Translations under genes and position numbers: made by a program
Assembly: GCA_003644275.1 (NCBI GenBank)
Contig: QNBY01000082.1
Location: 1-5,697 of the forward strand
Source of the DNA: Planctomycetota bacterium
Lineage (GTDB): Bacteria; Planctomycetota; B143-G9
Direction: 5' to 3'
DNA length: 5,697 nucleotides
The notes under the pieces: model-generated
What the model saw: the letters and a program-made list of their open reading frames with translations, nothing else
Told to the model about the DNA's origin: nothing
Database searches by the model: none
Part shown: piece after piece, positions 1-5,697 of the stretch
How the letters are laid out: each line of letters starts with the position of its first letter
Numbering within the stretch: position 1 is the stretch's first letter

Positions 1-663
1 CACGCCCGCGACGTCCGTCCATATCTGGAGCTCGTCGGCCCCCAGCGCCGCCGCGAACCAGGCCGCCGAGAGGCCGCTTCCGCCGCGGCCCAGTGTGGTC
101 CTCGCGCCGGAGGGCGTCCTGCCGATGAATCCCGTCACGATGGGCAAAACGCCCTCCGGCAACGCCGCGCGCCATTCGGCTATCCTGCGGCGCGATTCCT
201 CCAGCGGGGCGGCCCGGCCGTGCCTGTCGTCGGTCACCATTCCGGCGTCGGCGGCATCCCAGCTCTCCGCGGCGAGCCCGGCGCGGGAGAGGCAGCCCGC
301 GAGCAAACGGGAGGAAAACAGCTCGCCGTAGGCGAGCACCTCGTCCTTCGCCGCGCCGTCCAGCGACCGGCGGCGGGCTATGCGTTCGAGGACGGCGCGG
401 AGGGACTCCACGAGGTCGGAGAAACGAGAGAGGGGAATCTCCAGGACCTGCGCTACGTTCAGGTGAGGGGCGACTATTTCCTCGAGCATGTTCCGCCCCT
501 GCGCGGCCAGTTCGGCCGCCTCGTCCAGCAGGTCCGTCATTCCGGCCATCGCGCTCACGACGACGAGGGGGGCGGAAGCGGAAAAACGGCGGATGGTATC
601 CGCCGCGTTCATGAACCTGCCGGCGTCACTCAGGGAGGTGCCGCCGAACTTCATGACTATCAT
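1..663 (-). CDS. lysC: Aspartate kinase, N-terminal part (3' end cut by window edge)
   Basis: Aspartokinase catalyses ATP-dependent phosphorylation of L-aspartate, the first step toward lysine, threonine, methionine and diaminopimelate; it is cytosolic. The 221 visible codons cover most of the amino-acid-kinase domain. They show KFGGTS at residues 5-10 (phosphate-binding start), VVVSAMAG at 34-41, a TGF segment followed by TTLGRGGSG with Arg193, and QIWTDVAGV at the window edge. The C-terminal ACT regulatory domains would lie beyond coordinate 1, so feedback control cannot be judged. The start ATG shares its A with the dnaA stop (TGATG), and AGAGG lies 7 nt upstream (675-671), which indicates translational coupling to dnaA. 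ATG at 654 is a weaker alternative start. Unusual: the family motif GRGGSD has Gly197 instead of Asp, the position of Asp202 in E. coli AKIII. The frame is intact. The family call is firm; the symbol lysC is generic, since the isozyme type depends on the missing half. Confidence 0.93.
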   Translation of the reverse strand, partial: MIVMKFGGTSLSDAGRFMNAADTIRRFSASAPLVVVSAMAGMTDLLDEAAELAAQGRNMLEEIVAPHLNVAQVLEIPLSRFSDLVESLRAVLERIARRRSLDGAAKDEVLAYGELFSSRLLAGCLSRAGLAAESWDAADAGMVTDDRHGRAAPLEESRRRIAEWRAALPEGVLPIVTGFIGRTPSGARTTLGRGGSGLSAAWFAAALGADELQIWTDVAGV

Positions 664-2045
664 CAGTAGTCCTCTAGTTCCTCCCACTCGCGCCGCCAGG
701 CGGAGTCCTCCGCGATGCGCTTGCGGACCGTCTTCTCAAGCTCCATTATGCTGGAGTGGGCCCGGTTGAGCTTGCGGCCTATTTCCTTGTAGGGCATGCC
801 GAGCTTCTCGCGGACGAGCAGGATCAGGAAGGCCCTCGCCCGGCTGAGCACCCTCTTGCGGCTCGGCCCTTTCAGGTCCTCCGGCGTGACGTGGAAGTGG
901 TTTGAGATCACCTCGAAGCAGTCCTCGAACGACCATGTACGCCGGTCGTTCAGCACCTCCCGGACGCGGTCCATGCTGACGGGGCCGCCTTCGGCGGTGG
1001 AGGTGAGGAGGAACTGCACCCTGTTGAGCGCGCCCTCGTACTGCCGCACGTTGTTGTAGTTGCAGGCCGCTATCTGCTCGACCAGCTTGCGCCAGGCGGC
1101 GTTCAGAGCGCCGGAGCCGAGCTTGCGCTCGAGCTTGGATGTGAGGATGCGCACCCTCGTTTCGTAATCGGGCAGTTTCAATTCGAGCACGAGCCCGCCG
1201 CCGAACCGTTCCTTCAGATGGGCGTGGATTTCCTTCTGCTCGTGCGGGGGGGCGTCGCTGGAGACTATCAACATGCCGGAGGCGTTCTGGAGGGCGTTGA
1301 AGGTGTGGATGAATTCCTCCTGGGACGCCTTCTTGGTGGAGAGGAAGTGGACGTCGTCCACCACGAGCACGTCGAGGTTCCGGTAGCGGTCGCGGAATTC
1401 CTGCTGTTTGCCGGTGCGGAGACTGGCGACGAATTCGTTGGTGAACTCCTCGCAGGAAATGTAGGAAATCTTGAGGTGGGAATGATTGCGGTGCAAGGCC
1501 CTGCAGAGCCCCTGCAACAGGTGGCTCTTGCCGAGCCCGGAAGCGCTGTAGAGGTAGAGGGGGTAGTAGTCCGACGCTCCCTTTACAGCGACGTCGCGGA
1601 CGGCATGCCACGCGAAACGGTTGCAGTCGCCCACGATGAAGTTGTCGAGGGTGTAGTCCTTCTTGAGATTGCCCCTGAGGAATCCGCGGGCGGGCCTGGG
1701 CTTGGGGGAGGGCTGGGGGGGCGCTTCCGCGGCCTTGGGCGCTCGCTTTTCCTCGCCGTTGCCGCCCGCGTCCTTGTCCACGACCACGTTCACCTCGACG
1801 GAGCGGCCGAGAGCGGTGGAGAGTTCCGTTCTGAGGGCCGACAGATACCTGCTCATCACGAGGCTTCGGAGGATGGCGTTCGGCACCCTGAACTCGTACT
1901 TCCCCTCGCCCGCGGCCGCCGGGAGCAGTTCGCCCTCGAGAAATCCGTTCTCGAAGTGGCCGTCCACCCGCTCGGCGGCGCGCCGCACTATGTCGGTGAA
2001 ATTCACGCCGTCTCTTTCCACTTCCTCACATCCCTGCCCTGGCAT
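663..2045 (-). CDS. dnaA: Chromosomal replication initiator DnaA (divergent)
   Basis: DnaA is an AAA+ ATPase that binds DnaA boxes, melts the origin and recruits helicase. From the ATG at 2045 (460 aa) I see a domain I-like region at about 15-90, a Pro/Lys/Ala linker at 98-120, and the DNFIVG entry to domain III at 134. Further along are Walker A SASGLGKS 167-174, Walker B VLVVDD 226-231, sensor 1 SSD 262-264, arginine finger Arg280 in ERFGGG, and sensor 2 NVRQYEGAL with Arg334. Domain IV HTH runs from about 392 and ends with NRAHSSIMELEK. Deviations from the usual family: the Walker A Gly-Gly is Ser-Ala, NVRELEGAL has Gln335 for Glu, and the DHTT DNA-contact motif reads AHSS (Ala429 for Asp). 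The start is uncertain. The ATG at 2045 has AAGAGG abutting it with no spacing, whereas GTG at 2006 (447 aa) begins right at domain I (NFTDIV). The gene lies between ruvC and lysC, not next to dnaN. It may be the main initiator or a second DnaA paralog. Confidence 0.93.
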   Translation of the reverse strand: MPGQGCEEVERDGVNFTDIVRRAAERVDGHFENGFLEGELLPAAAGEGKYEFRVPNAILRSLVMSRYLSALRTELSTALGRSVEVNVVVDKDAGGNGEEKRAPKAAEAPPQPSPKPRPARGFLRGNLKKDYTLDNFIVGDCNRFAWHAVRDVAVKGASDYYPLYLYSASGLGKSHLLQGLCRALHRNHSHLKISYISCEEFTNEFVASLRTGKQQEFRDRYRNLDVLVVDDVHFLSTKKASQEEFIHTFNALQNASGMLIVSSDAPPHEQKEIHAHLKERFGGGLVLELKLPDYETRVRILTSKLERKLGSGALNAAWRKLVEQIAACNYNNVRQYEGALNRVQFLLTSTAEGGPVSMDRVREVLNDRRTWSFEDCFEVISNHFHVTPEDLKGPSRKRVLSRARAFLILLVREKLGMPYKEIGRKLNRAHSSIMELEKTVRKRIAEDSAWRREWEELEDY

Positions 2046-2066
2046 CCTCTTGGTTTCGACATGGGA

Positions 2067-2552
2067 TCATCCGATCCCCATTTCACGGAACTTGCGGCGG
2101 TGACAATGACAGACGGCCACCGCGAGGGCGTCCGATTCGTCCTCTGAAACGGGCGGCATGCCGTCGAACATCATGGTCACCATCCTCCTCACCTGCTCCT
2201 TCGTGGCCGCTCCCCTGCCGGTGACGGCCTTCTTGATCTCGGGGGCCGTGTATTCGGAGACCTCGATCCCCTTCCGCGCCAGCGCCGCGAGCACGACTCC
2301 CCTCGCCTGGCCGAGCACCAACGCGCTGTTCGCATTGCGGCCGAAGAAGACCTTCTCTACCGCCGCTTCCCGAGGGTGGTGAATCTCCAGCAACTCGTCC
2401 AGCGCCGCAAGCAGGGCCGCCAGCTTGCGGGGGACGGTCTCCCCCCGCGGTTTTATAACCCCGCCGCCCACGCGGACGAAACGGTTGCCTTCCATCGTCA
2501 CGAGGGCGTATCCGCAGGCGCGGCTTCCGGGGTCCACACCGAGGACGAGCAC
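2067..2552 (-). CDS. ruvC: Crossover junction endodeoxyribonuclease RuvC
   Basis: RuvC is the dimeric Holliday-junction resolvase that makes paired symmetric nicks in junctions held by RuvAB during recombinational repair. The protein has 161 aa, slightly shorter than the E. coli enzyme. The four metal-binding acids of the RNase H-like fold are all present at the E. coli numbers: Asp7 in LGVDPGS, Glu66 in AVEKVFFGRN, and Asp138 and Asp141 in EDESDALAVAVCH. The conserved GQARG segment is at about 81-85 and TGRGAATKEQV at about 111-121. The start is GTG, overlapping the yebC TAG as TAGTG, with GAGAGG 4 nt upstream (2562-2557). No other sensible start precedes the invariant Asp7. The yebC-ruvC order is common in bacteria, but ruvA and ruvB do not follow; dnaA does. 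No feature suggests loss of activity. Confidence 0.97.
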   Translation of the reverse strand: MLVLGVDPGSRACGYALVTMEGNRFVRVGGGVIKPRGETVPRKLAALLAALDELLEIHHPREAAVEKVFFGRNANSALVLGQARGVVLAALARKGIEVSEYTAPEIKKAVTGRGAATKEQVRRMVTMMFDGMPPVSEDESDALAVAVCHCHRRKFREMGIG

Positions 2553-3307
2553 TACACCTCTCGGTTCAGCTCAGCGATGACTTCCTCGGTGAGCTTCATG
2601 TTGTTGTAGACGTTCTGCACGTCGTCGTGGTCTTCGAGGGCGGATATGAGCTTCAACACCCTGCGGGCCACATCGGGCTCGACCGATATCTCGGTGGTGG
2701 CGAGCTGGGTCACCTCGGCGGACTCGTAGGGAATACCGGCTTCATCGAGCGCCTTGCGGACGGACTCGAAATCCGAGGGGGCGCAGTATATCTCCCAGTA
2801 TTCGTCGGTCGCCGCTATGTCGTCCGCCCCTCCCTCGAGGGCCGCTTCGGTGATGGCGTCCTCGTCCGCCGCCTCCTTCTTGATGGAGAAGAAGCCCACG
2901 CGGTTGAACATCCAGCTCACCGAGCCCGACTGGCCCAGGTTGCCGCCGTGGTTCTCGAAGAGTTTTCTAAGCTCGGGGGCGGTCCTGTTGCGGTTGTCGG
3001 TGAGCGCGAACACCATGAGGGCCACACCGCCGGGGCCGTAGCCTTCGTACACCACCTCTTCCAGCTTGTCGGCGGAGGTGTCCCCCACCGCGCGCTTGAT
3101 GGCCCTGTTTATGTTGTCCATCGGCATGTTGGCCGCGCGGGCCTGGTCGATGACGTAACGGAGGCGGAGGTTGGCGTCGGGATCGGGGCCGCCTTCCTTG
3201 ACGGCGATGGTGATGAGGCGGGCGAGCTTGGAGAATATCTTGCCCTTCTTGGCGTCCACCGCCGCTTTCTTGTGTTTTATCGAGGACCAGTGTGAATGAC
3301 CGGCCAT
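2552..3307 (-). CDS. yebC: YebC/PmpR/TACO1 family regulatory protein
   Basis: This cytosolic protein belongs to a family long annotated as transcriptional regulators (PmpR). Its mitochondrial relative TACO1 is a translational activator, and bacterial members have more recently been linked to translation of difficult sequences such as proline stretches. The 251-aa length is typical. It opens with the near-invariant MAGHSHWSSIKHKKAAVDAKKG, carries a basic first domain (KIFSKLARLITIAVKEGG), and has NMPMDNINRAIKRA at about 60-73. The segment YEGYGPGGVALMV follows at about 95-107, and NHGGNLGQSGSVSWMF at about 128-143. The ATG start has GAGGT 5 nt upstream (3317-3313), which overlaps the TGA of the preceding endonuclease III-like gene; the gap is 8 nt. 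The stop overlaps the ruvC start. The sequence shows membership clearly but cannot show whether the protein acts on transcription or on translation. Confidence 0.96.
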   Translation of the reverse strand: MAGHSHWSSIKHKKAAVDAKKGKIFSKLARLITIAVKEGGPDPDANLRLRYVIDQARAANMPMDNINRAIKRAVGDTSADKLEEVVYEGYGPGGVALMVFALTDNRNRTAPELRKLFENHGGNLGQSGSVSWMFNRVGFFSIKKEAADEDAITEAALEGGADDIAATDEYWEIYCAPSDFESVRKALDEAGIPYESAEVTQLATTEISVEPDVARRVLKLISALEDHDDVQNVYNNMKLTEEVIAELNREV

Positions 3308-3315
3308 ACGCTACC

Positions 3316-4068
3316 TCACTTCCTGCTTTGTTTCCTGGCAGCTGCGGCGGATTTCCGCCTGCGGCTCCTCTCCGCCGCCTTCTTGCCCCGGAGGCAGTCG
3401 GAGGCGAGAGGACATTTCGAGCACTTGGGCCTGTCGGCGCGGCAAACCACCTGGTTGTGGTAGTCGAGCAACACTATGAAGAGGGGCATCTCTCCCTCGG
3501 GAACGCCTTCCTCCGCCAGCTCTTTGAAATCTTTGCCGGCGTTCTTGCCCCCGACGAGGCCGAAACGCTCCGCGAAGCGCTCGGCGGCCTTGGTGAGGGG
3601 GAAGACGTGCCTGTCGAGCGAGAAGGCGAGGACGGACTCCACCGCATGGCCGCCTATGCCCTCCATGTTTCCGAGGTAGTTGCCGACGGCCTTGGGCTCC
3701 ATCTCGCGGAGGAATTCGAGGTCCACCTCGCTGCGGTCCTCGAATATGCCCTGGAGTATCTTCACGAGGCGCACCGCCTTGAGGCTCTCGAGCCCCACGC
3801 CCTTGATGACCTCGACAATGGTCGAAGGGAGAGTTACGCGCACCTCGTTCCAGTCGTGGAATTCTTCCGTGAGGGCCTCGAAGGCGCGTTCGGCGCGCTC
3901 CTTCGACGAGCCCTGGAGCAGCAGGTTGAAGACGAGTTCGTCGAGCGTCTTCCGCCGCGGGACCTCGACCTCGTCCGCCCATGCTTGCTTGAGCTTCTCG
4001 TGAATGGTTCGGATCGCCTCGATGCGCGATTCCTTGTCGTCGTAGGGTTTCGCTTTGCTCTCGGTCAT
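3316..4068 (-). CDS. Endonuclease III-like HhH-GPD protein with [4Fe-4S] motif and non-canonical active site
   Basis: Endonuclease III enzymes excise oxidised pyrimidines and cut abasic sites. This 250-aa protein has the fold markers: the N-terminal helix LDELVFNLLLQGSS (42-55), a helix-hairpin-helix MEGIGGHAVESVL (135-147), and cluster cysteines Cys209-x6-Cys216-x2-Cys219-x5-Cys225, the exact E. coli Nth spacing. A strongly Lys/Arg-rich tail fills 226-250. Aligned without gaps to Nth GVGRKTANVVL...VDTH, the catalytic Lys120 falls on His141 and the catalytic Asp138 on Thr159 (PLTK). Both key residues are therefore absent, so normal glycosylase/lyase activity is doubtful and I leave the symbol blank. 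The chosen ATG at 4068 has GAGG 4 nt upstream. An in-frame ATG at 4083 lies inside the -10 hexamer, and one at 4158 lies upstream of the promoter, so neither is likely. This is the first gene of the repair operon, 8 nt before yebC. It could be a structural DNA-binding paralog. A DWNEVRV segment at 72-78 recalls planctomycete-type relatives, from memory only. Confidence 0.85.
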   Translation of the reverse strand: MTESKAKPYDDKESRIEAIRTIHEKLKQAWADEVEVPRRKTLDELVFNLLLQGSSKERAERAFEALTEEFHDWNEVRVTLPSTIVEVIKGVGLESLKAVRLVKILQGIFEDRSEVDLEFLREMEPKAVGNYLGNMEGIGGHAVESVLAFSLDRHVFPLTKAAERFAERFGLVGGKNAGKDFKELAEEGVPEGEMPLFIVLLDYHNQVVCRADRPKCSKCPLASDCLRGKKAAERSRRRKSAAAARKQSRK

Positions 4069-4081
4069 GTCGCCTCGGGCC

Positions 4082-4110
4082 ATTCTATGGATGCGAAAAA
4101 AGACTGTCAA
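4082..4110 (-). promoter_or_regulatory. Sigma-70 promoter for the minus-strand repair operon
   Basis: On the minus strand, TTGACA (4110-4105, perfect -35) is followed by exactly 17 nt and then TAGAAT (4087-4082, 5 of 6 to TATAAT). Start of transcription is expected near 4075, only about 7 nt before the ATG at 4068. This supports that start codon and predicts a very short leader. The closely packed genes down to the aspartate kinase could all be served by it. The location and spacing are seen directly; activity is inferred. Confidence 0.7.
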
Positions 4111-4163
4111 GAAAGAGATTCTCCCCCCTTTTCGCGGAAACGTCCATCTTTCGGCCATTCCAG

Positions 4164-4178
4164 CCGTTATAGGAACGG
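4164..4178. repeat. Short inverted repeat in the divergent intergenic region, possible operator
   Basis: CCGTT, 5 nt, AACGG forms a perfect 5-bp inverted repeat with an odd-length centre, between the operon promoter and rarA. A T6 run (4185-4190) lies 6 nt downstream on the plus strand, too far for a convincing terminator. It could be a regulator-binding site shared by the divergent genes, or chance. Confidence 0.25.
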
Positions 4179-4230
4179 GCGGGATTTTTTCGCGGACGCT
4201 TCGGCGGGGCTCTGGAGAGGGGGCGTTGCG

Positions 4231-4275
4231 AAAGGAGCGACGAGAGCGTCTTTTGTTACTCCTTTATCAAAAGGA
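4231..4275 (+). promoter_or_regulatory. Overlapping inverted repeats in the rarA upstream region
   Basis: CTCCTTT (4259-4265) is complementary to AAAGGAG (4231-4237) on its left. Its TCCTTT part (4260-4265) is also complementary to AAAGGA (4270-4275) on its right, across an ATCA loop. The two hairpins are mutually exclusive. A small GACG-AGAG-CGTC hairpin (4239-4250) followed by TTTT sits inside the first. The arrangement resembles an attenuator, if this region is transcribed. No good sigma-70 promoter for rarA was found; the best guess, TTGTTA (4254-4259) with TAGGAT (4279-4284), has a 19-nt spacer and is weak. Confidence 0.25.
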
Positions 4276-4323
4276 AATTAGGATAGCAAGGACGTAAGAA
4301 AGCCGGTTTGCACGAGGTGAGAG

Positions 4324-5664
4324 ATGGACACGCTGTTCGGAGGCGGAGAGGACGGAAAGGCGCGGGTGCCGGCGCCGCTCGCGGAGCGCATGCGTCCCCG
4401 CTCGCTGGAGGAGTTCCTCGGGCCGGAGGAGCTCACCGGGCCGGAGGGGCTTCCGGCGAGGTTCGCCGCCTCGGACCCGCCTCCCTCCCTCATCCTGTGG
4501 GGGCCGCCCGGAAGCGGGAAGACGTCGCTGGCCCGCCTTCTGGCCGGGATGAGCGGCTGCGCCTTCGAGAGGATGTCGGCGGTGCTCGCGGGGGTGGCGG
4601 ACGTGCGGAGGATAATTTCCGCCGCGCGGCGGAGGCGCGACGCCGGAAAGCGCACTCTGCTGTTCGTGGACGAGATACACCGTTTCAACAAGGCGCAACA
4701 GGACGCCTTCCTTCCGCACGTGGAGGACGGGACCATCGTGCTGGTGGGAGCCACCACGGAGAACCCTTCCTTCGAGGTGATACCCGCCCTGCTCTCCCGG
4801 TGCCGCGTGGTGCGCCTTCCCGCCCTCACCCGCGAGAGGCTCGCCGAGATAGCCCGCCGCGCGCTGGAGGACGAGGAACGCGGGCTGGGCGGGCGGCGTC
4901 TCTCGCTGGAGGAGGACGCACTCGAATTGCTCTGCACGCTCTCCGACGGCGACGCGCGGGCGCTTCTGAACATGCTGGAGCTCGCCGCCTCCGCCCTGCC
5001 GGACGGGAGCGTCATAACGAAGGACGAGATCCGCCGCGCGGTCCAGGAACGGACGATCTACCACGACAAGAGCGGAGACGCCCACTACAACTTGATATCC
5101 GCCTTCCACAAGAGCATGAGGGGAAGCGATCCCGACGCCGCGCTTCACTACTTCTGGCGCATGGTGCTGGGCGGCGACAGCCCCCTCTACATATTGCGCA
5201 GGATGTTCAACTTCGCCGCGGAGGACGTGGGGAACGCGGACCCGCAGGCGCTGGTCATGGTCGCCTCCGCCCTCTCCGCCTACCGCCTTATGGGGGACCC
5301 GGAGGGGCTGCTGCCGGTGGCGCAGGCGGTGGTGTACCTCGCGTGCGCGCCCAAGTCCAACGCGGTTTACCGCGCCTTCAAGGCCGCCAGGAAGGACGTG
5401 GAGGAAGGGGAGCTTCCCCCCGTGCCGGACCACCTCGTCAACGCGCCCACGCGCACCATGCGCGAGCTTGGGTTCGGCGCGGAATACCGCTACCCGCACG
5501 ACTACCGCTATTCCTACGTGGCGCAGGAATACCTGCCGCAGGGCCTGAGAGGCAGGCGGTACTACGAACCCGAGGAAGTGAGATTCGAGCGCGAGCTGAA
5601 GAAGCGGCTGGCGTTCTGGAGGAACCTGAAGAAGAAGGGACACGACGAGCCCAAGAGAGAGTGA
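4324..5664 (+). CDS. rarA: Replication-associated recombination protein A (RarA/MgsA), AAA+ ATPase
   Basis: RarA (MgsA, homologous to eukaryotic WRNIP1/Mgs1) is a tetrameric clamp-loader-like ATPase acting at stalled forks. It unwinds double-stranded ends and interacts with SSB in E. coli. The 446 aa match the usual length. Visible motifs are PLAERMRP (18-25), Walker A GPPGSGKT (60-67), Walker B LLFVDEIH (112-119) followed by RFNKAQQDAFLPHVEDG, and sensor 1 in GATTENPSFEV (142-152). Next come the arginine finger Arg159 in LLSRC, sensor 2 GDARALLNMLE with Arg212, and the family-specific C-terminal segments FHKSMRGSDPDAALHYFWRM and AAEDVGNADPQAL. The tail is Lys/Arg-rich. The ATG is preceded by GAGG with 6 nt spacing (4314-4317). 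It diverges from the repair operon, so both may respond to a shared intergenic region. Nothing in it looks broken or unusual. Confidence 0.97.
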   Translation: MDTLFGGGEDGKARVPAPLAERMRPRSLEEFLGPEELTGPEGLPARFAASDPPPSLILWGPPGSGKTSLARLLAGMSGCAFERMSAVLAGVADVRRIISAARRRRDAGKRTLLFVDEIHRFNKAQQDAFLPHVEDGTIVLVGATTENPSFEVIPALLSRCRVVRLPALTRERLAEIARRALEDEERGLGGRRLSLEEDALELLCTLSDGDARALLNMLELAASALPDGSVITKDEIRRAVQERTIYHDKSGDAHYNLISAFHKSMRGSDPDAALHYFWRMVLGGDSPLYILRRMFNFAAEDVGNADPQALVMVASALSAYRLMGDPEGLLPVAQAVVYLACAPKSNAVYRAFKAARKDVEEGELPPVPDHLVNAPTRTMRELGFGAEYRYPHDYRYSYVAQEYLPQGLRGRRYYEPEEVRFERELKKRLAFWRNLKKKGHDEPKRE

Positions 5665-5688
5665 CGCTCAGAAGACGGAGCGGGTCTC

Positions 5689-5695
5689 GGAGGGG
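5689..5695 (+). promoter_or_regulatory. Probable ribosome binding site of a gene beyond the window
   Basis: GGAGGGG lies 24 nt after the rarA stop and 2 nt before the window end. It is a strong Shine-Dalgarno match, and no terminator hairpin separates it from rarA, so a co-transcribed plus-strand gene probably begins just past the right edge. Confidence 0.5.
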
Positions 5696-5697
5696 AA

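Noticed and set aside
1218..2147. 309-codon plus-strand open frame opposite dnaA
   Set aside because: Gly/Val/Glu-rich antisense shadow that spans the dnaA/ruvC boundary, with no recognisable domain.
2552..2562. Alternative upstream ATG start for ruvC
   Set aside because: GTG at 2552 places Asp7, Glu66, Asp138 and Asp141 at exactly the canonical positions, so an N-terminal extension is not needed.
4164..4190. Rho-independent terminator: CCGTT/AACGG stem followed by a T6 run
   Set aside because: The stem is only 5 bp and is separated from the T-run by GCGGGA, and no gene on the plus strand ends just upstream of it.
3292..4281. Long 329-codon open frame on the plus strand opposite the endonuclease III-like gene
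   Set aside because: Its translation is low-complexity (His/Leu/Glu/Gly-rich), matches no family I know, and mirrors a real gene with clear motifs. High GC makes long antisense frames common.
4251..4295. AT-rich stretch with TTATCAAAA (7 of 9 to a DnaA box) as a possible origin near dnaA
   Set aside because: There is only one weak match, no cluster of TTATCCACA-like 9-mers, and dnaA lies over 2 kb away. It is more likely a leader or promoter segment.
4267..5643. 458-codon open frame on the minus strand opposite rarA
   Set aside because: Shadow of rarA: composition is Arg/His/Gly/Val-biased without motifs, while rarA carries every AAA+ signature in the other frame.

Overview
This is a high-GC bacterial chromosomal segment, densely packed with housekeeping DNA-repair, replication and metabolic genes. 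I see no phage, transposon, CRISPR or RNA-gene signal. The phylum cannot be fixed from the sequence alone. The odd endonuclease III-like protein, which contains a DWNEVRV segment, reminds me of proteins from Planctomycetes, Verrucomicrobia and relatives. That makes a PVC-type bacterium a low-confidence guess.

Left to right, five genes lie on the minus strand and read toward coordinate 1. In transcription order they are: an endonuclease III-like HhH-GPD/[4Fe-4S] protein (4068-3316), yebC (3307-2552), ruvC (2552-2067), dnaA (2045 or 2006 to 663), and the N-terminal half of an aspartate kinase (663-1, cut by the window edge). Spacing is extremely tight: 8 nt, then a TAGTG overlap, then 21 nt, then a TGATG overlap. 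They almost certainly form one translationally coupled operon. A near-consensus sigma-70 promoter (TTGACA, 17 nt, TAGAAT) sits directly in front of the first gene. On the plus strand, diverging from this operon across a 255-bp intergenic region with several inverted repeats, is rarA/mgsA (4324-5664). A strong Shine-Dalgarno-like GGAGGGG at the right edge suggests another plus-strand gene follows at once.

Functionally the window groups Holliday-junction resolution (RuvC), fork rescue (RarA), replication initiation (DnaA), a repair-glycosylase relative and a YebC-family regulator/translation factor. The first enzyme of the aspartate amino-acid pathway is appended at the end.

RuvC and RarA are textbook proteins with every expected active-site residue, and YebC fits its family throughout. 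Three of the other proteins deviate at key positions. The endonuclease III-like protein has His and Thr where the catalytic Lys and Asp belong, yet keeps its iron-sulfur cysteines. DnaA has a degenerate Walker A and an Ala in place of the Asp of the DNA-reading DHTT motif. The aspartate kinase has GRGGSG instead of GRGGSD. These departures, and dnaA in a ruvC operon rather than beside dnaN, are the most interesting points. I found no clear new defence or mobile system.
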